NCBI GenBank assembly: GCA_949126835.1
Contig: OX421496.1
Span: 18,733,844 to 18,797,843 of the forward strand
Direction of reading: 5' to 3'
DNA length: 64,000 nucleotides
Source of the DNA: Anisus vortex
Taxonomy: Eukaryota > Mollusca > Gastropoda > Planorbidae
Shown here: one piece after another, positions 60,180 to 64,000 of the stretch
How positions within the stretch are numbered: the first letter of the stretch is position 1
Layout of the letters: every line of letters starts with the position of its first letter
The notes under the pieces: generated by a model
Database searches by the model: none
What the model was told of the DNA's origin: nothing
Seen by the model: only the letters and a program-made list of their open reading frames with translations
Translations under genes and position numbers: made by a program

Positions 60180-60560
60180 ATCTATATCCTAAAAAACGGA
60201 CGAGCCTTCCGGTTCTTACGTCCAATGCGTAAGGATGTAAATTGGGTGGATGGGGAGGGGTGCATACCAAGATCCTGTCCAAGACTAGCCTCCCCTCAGT
60301 ACACCGATAGGGTGTGTCGCGTAACAAAGGATACGGTCTCCGCAGTCACATGCACTACTCTGCTTCTTCCAACCTGCGGATTTCCCCTCGTGGTGGTTCG
60401 CTCGAATTCCTGCACTGTCTAAACTATAAGCATGGGCATCCAGACACCAGGGCTTCCTCCCCATCGAGTCTCGGGGCCCCTCGGCAGTGCATCGATTCTC
60501 GGATGCGCAAAAGGGGCTGTCGTCCATTCGTTAGCCCACCGGTTTACTTCTAATGGGAGC
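60180..60560. other. GC-richer patch of unknown nature
   Basis: CpG-containing, moderately GC-rich sequence in AT-rich surroundings, open in several short frames on both strands, none recognised. It could be part of an old transposon or an unrecognised exon region. Confidence 0.4.
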
Positions 60561-61500
60561 GTAAAGGCGGTTTACACACTTGACCAGCTTTGAGGGACGA
60601 GAAATGAGTGTGCAAAGCCAGAAGTCCTGAATAAAAGTTTTACAGTTCAGTGAAGTTAACCGTCAATATTTGCGGGCTACTTTTTTTTCTGGGTGTCTAT
60701 AGTCTATATACCCCCCTATTTAAGTAAAAGTGAAATAAAATTTTGAGCTATAAACTACAGTGTTTAACGTGGCGTTTGCAAAATAAAACATTGAGTACCA
60801 TTGCAAAGAGCCATCGAAGGTAACACGGTTGGGAAGCGCTGGCCAATGTCTGTTTAAGTTTCAAATATAATGTATTGAACAAGCATAGTATAATAATCTC
60901 TGAAGATAATCTCTATGGACCAAGATCAGATCTCCACCCTCCACTCAATACTCGACAACTGTGTGCTTCTTGTTGTTTATCTTACTAGTGGGCAGTGTTG
61001 AAATACAGTTGGAGATTTATTTCTAGTGGTCTTTTTTCCTGTTGTTTTAGCTTCTTCCACTGTTGAGTAGTTGGCAAGTGTCTAGTTGGCTGTTATACTG
61101 TAAGGTGTGATTGAAGCTGTTCGAGTGTTTTCATACCACTTCACCTTGGGTTACGTTGGTTGTAATTGTTTTTTGGGGGTGATTTTATCAGACATTGAAG
61201 TGGGCCCTCCAGATCGATAATACAGATAGATGGATTGGCCGGTGTTTATTATTCGGGACTTTGATAGCCAGCTAAATCACGTGACCCGTGACTTCATACG
61301 CCTTTTGTATATTTGTGTTTGTGTGTCAAGTTGACCTTGTTGATTCAGTTTGAAACTCAAAATCATATTAAAAGTACTGTTATTGTTATGGCATCAAAAT
61401 CTAAGGTTATTGAAACTTTTCAAAAATCCTTTTTTTTTAAAGTATTATTATGGCCTCGAAAAATCATATTATTATTAAAAGAATTGATTTGGTGTTAAAA
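60561..61500. other. Gene-free stretch
   Basis: An E-box TCACGTGAC lies near 61277. No exon recognised. Confidence 0.5.
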
Positions 61501-61509
61501 TCGATAGGC

Positions 61510-62018
61510 CTAGTGATTGAAAGTTTAAAATATCATATATTATTTAAAGTATTGTTATTGCGTGGAAATATAGAGTGATTGAAACTTTAAAATATCATAT
61601 AGTATTAAAAGTATTGTTATTATGTGGAAATATAGAGTGATTGAAACTTTAAAATATCATATAGTATTAAAAGTATTGTTATTGCGTGGAAATATAGAGT
61701 GATTGAAACTTTAAAATATCATATAGTATTAAAAGTATTGTTATTATGTGGAAATATAGAGTGATTGAAACTTTAAAATATCATATACTATTAAAAGTAT
61801 TGTTATTATGTGGAAATATAGAGTGATTGAAACTTTAAAATATCATATAGTATTAAAAGTATTGTTATTGCGTGGAAATATAGAGTGATTGAAACTTTAA
61901 AATATCATATAGTATTAAAAGTATTGTTATTATGTGGAAATATAGAGTGATTGAAACTTTAAAATATCATATAGTATTAAAAGTATTGTTATTGCGTGGA
62001 AATATAGAGTGATTGAAA
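61510..62018. repeat. 62-bp tandem repeat, about 8 copies
   Basis: GTGATTGAAACTTTAAAATA followed by TCATATAGTATTAAAAGTAT recurs every 62 bp. Copies differ mainly at TTGCGTGG versus TTATGTGG, in the order G T G T T G T G. Confidence 0.93.
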
Positions 62019-62019
62019 C

Positions 62020-63399
62020 CGTCAGTAAATCATACAAACCACTGAACAAAGTAATAATCATCTTTTTTGTCGGTGCCCGAAAAGTTGAATGAAAACGAAT
62101 GCTTTTTTTTCCACTTTAGGATTTAAAAAAAAAATTAATATAAAAATGATACACCTGATGCGCCCACCGCCCCTTTCACGATTTGAACGTCTAGGCAAGG
62201 ATTGTGCCTCGTTAGCGTCATATATAAGGTGTATATATATATATAGCCAAAGAAAGGCGTATCTTTTTTATTTTGGTATGTAAAGTTGTTTTAGAATCAC
62301 GTGTTAGCAGGGCGATAGTTTCTACTGGATGCAAAATATTCAAGGGTGCAACGGTGCCCCTTTTTTGTTATTGTTGTTTATTTGAATTGTACATCGTACA
62401 GACTAATATTACAGCATTAAACGTATGCCTTCACATGTCACTGAATCTTTAAACCTCGTTTGTAACTCCTTTTTCTGGTTTTAAAAAACGAAAAAAAATC
62501 AACAAAACAAAAAAAAATATCTAAAAAGTACAGAACGAAACGGGTTAGATCTAAATTATTTTTGTGTATTTGTTAGATAATCCACTCTTGATTACAACTT
62601 GACCTCGGAACACAGAATTGGAAGACAAAAATCAATTACCGTAGATTTCGTGTGCCATTGTCGCAAACCGTTTTTTGTTGTTGTTTTTGTTGTTGTTGCT
62701 GGCCAAGGTCAAGGCTGAGAGACAATGAATATTGTAAGAATCCTTTGTTTCTCTAACAACTCACTGGGGCAATGCTTTTTTTTTTTTGACATTAAATCCA
62801 AATTATTCTGGCTTAGCTATGTGGGGAGAGGTGGTGGGGTGGAAATTGAGTGTGCTAGTCAGTCTGCTATTATAAAAGTACGTAATTTACATAAAGACTC
62901 GCCTTATGATTAAAAATTACAAACATGGGTTTTATGTATGTGTATGCATTAATACATAATATGTGTGGAAAATTGTGTTCAAAATAGTTTTAATTTTAAA
63001 AAACGTCTTTCTCCAATGTCCACTGAAATTATTTCAAAAATATTGTCTGAGTTCAACTGAAATGTTCAGAAAAAATCAATGTATGATGCAAGATAAATTG
63101 AAAAGACCTCTTGTGGATTATAAGTCTGCGGTAATTTACGGGCAGCCCACAACACAGTTCCTTTCCACCTAAAACCTGGTTCTCTCCGTGAGTAAGAGTC
63201 TCGTCTAGGACAAATCCAAGGAAAAGTGTGTGTGTCGGAAATATTGAAGACATCCGTCAGTAACCTTAAAAAAATCTTGCTGTCTTTTTGAGTCTGATGA
63301 AACCTTTCTGTTATATATTCTGCGACCACGTTAAAAACAGAGTAGAACAGCATAATAAAGTTCACCTTATAGATCTCTTTGAGATTATGTTGCCTATAG
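62020..63399. other. Gene-free stretch
   Basis: AT-rich, T-runs, a short (TA)n near 62232. Several ORFs of 60-120 codons show no recognisable domain. Confidence 0.5.
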
Positions 63400-63600
63400 C
63401 AGTGGTCGGCAACCTTTTGATAATAGTGTGCCAAAGTAGGATTTCTAATTCACCCAGCGTGCCAACAGCCTATTAGTCATCCTGCTCTTCTCTAGAAGAA
63501 GAGACTTGAATTAACTTGGGGGGGGGGGATCTTACGCGTGGCATTGAAAACCACTCTGCGTGCCAAGTCTGGCACGCCTGCCGTAGGTAGCCGACCCCTG
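63400..63600 (-). mobile_element. 201-bp hAT-type MITE, same family as 9086-9290
   Basis: Ends CAGTGGTCGGCAACC and GTAGCCGACCCCTG form inverted repeats. Flanks TGCCTATAG and GGCCTATAG are near-identical. Its reverse complement shares GCGTGCCAGACTTGGCAC, TTGGCACGCTG and ATCAAAAGGTTGCCGAC with the copy at 9086. Confidence 0.8.
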
Positions 63601-63609
63601 GGCCTATAG

Positions 63610-64000
63610 TTTCATCGTAATCAAACATCAGTCTTTTTTAAAATCCTTTAAATAAACTTTTTGCTTTCGTTCTGCGGCACACTGCCCCAAAATCAGTTAT
63701 TCCATTTTTGTTTTTACACTTATGGATCACATTTTCCTTATTTTCTATTAAAATTTATCTTTAGTCTATTTGGTTTTTAATGCACTAGTTTGATAAAAAA
63801 AACAATACATTCTTATACAAAAAATATGTTGCTACAATTACGGTAATTATAAATCACGTACAATTACATTAATACCAACAAAACTAGCCAACAGACAATT
63901 CTAGGCGTAACTAATGTTATGTAGCATTTCGTTTTATCTTCTTTAAAAGCCTATGTTTTTTTTTCTTCTGATTTTGAGTCATTCAACAACATATTTTTGA
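63610..64000. other. Right edge, nothing recognised
   Basis: AT-rich sequence to the window end. Confidence 0.6.

Noticed and set aside
63053..63434. 122-codon minus-strand ORF
   Set aside because: It overlaps the left end of a MITE (63400) and shows no domain; probably chance.

Overview
This is animal (eukaryotic) nuclear DNA: AT-rich, intron-rich and crowded with transposons. Protein similarity of the two recognisable genes, the mix of non-LTR retrotransposons, tRNA-derived SINEs and hAT elements, and the scattered TAGGCCTA motif suggest a lophotrochozoan, most likely a gastropod mollusc. The species cannot be named from the sequence alone.

Left part (1-8.6 kb, minus strand): the 5' quarter of EPG5, an autophagy tethering factor. 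Eight coding exons (635 codons) run from an ATG at 8620 down to 1482, and the gene continues off the left edge. Its introns hold two copies of a tRNA-derived SINE, fragments of one LINE family, a small hAT-type MITE and two minisatellites (67-bp and 32-bp units).

Middle left (8.6-23 kb, plus strand): a 2.3-kb intergenic stretch with a tRNA-Gly(GCC) gene, a MITE and a decayed LINE tail, then a complete ten-exon OTUD5 gene (10962-21904, 560 codons). OTUD5 is a deubiquitinase; the OTU catalytic residues, the phospho-site context and the C-terminal UIM are all present. EPG5 and OTUD5 are head to head. OTUD5 introns contain a 5'-truncated LINE with a long reverse-transcriptase ORF, an 844-bp TTAA-flanked element, two small MITEs and a (CT)n tract.

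Centre (23-40 kb): no host gene recognised. It is a nest of transposons: an RTE-like LINE remnant, a hAT transposase relic (ZMYM1-like family) split by an RNase H-bearing LINE with a 9-bp target duplication, a three-layer nest of non-autonomous DNA transposons, an L2/CR1-like LINE remnant, and a SINE whose tail matches the tail of the OTUD5-intron LINE.

Right part (40-64 kb): one likely first coding exon of an unrecognised plus-strand gene (40790-40922), preceded by two CLEAR-like E-boxes. After it comes a long stretch that looks like intron or intergenic DNA, with large minisatellites (72 bp x 32; 30 bp x about 60; 26 bp; 62 bp), microsatellites, long poly-G/poly-C runs and several MITEs with clear target-site duplications. 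The long ORFs in the 72-bp and 30-bp arrays follow from unit lengths divisible by three and are probably not genes.

Nothing here looks like a new enzymatic system. The most informative signals are the dated transposon nests, the LINE/SINE shared tail with its stem-loop, the structured minisatellites, and the candidate MiT/TFE-type E-boxes near the autophagy gene and the orphan exon. All comparisons were made by eye.
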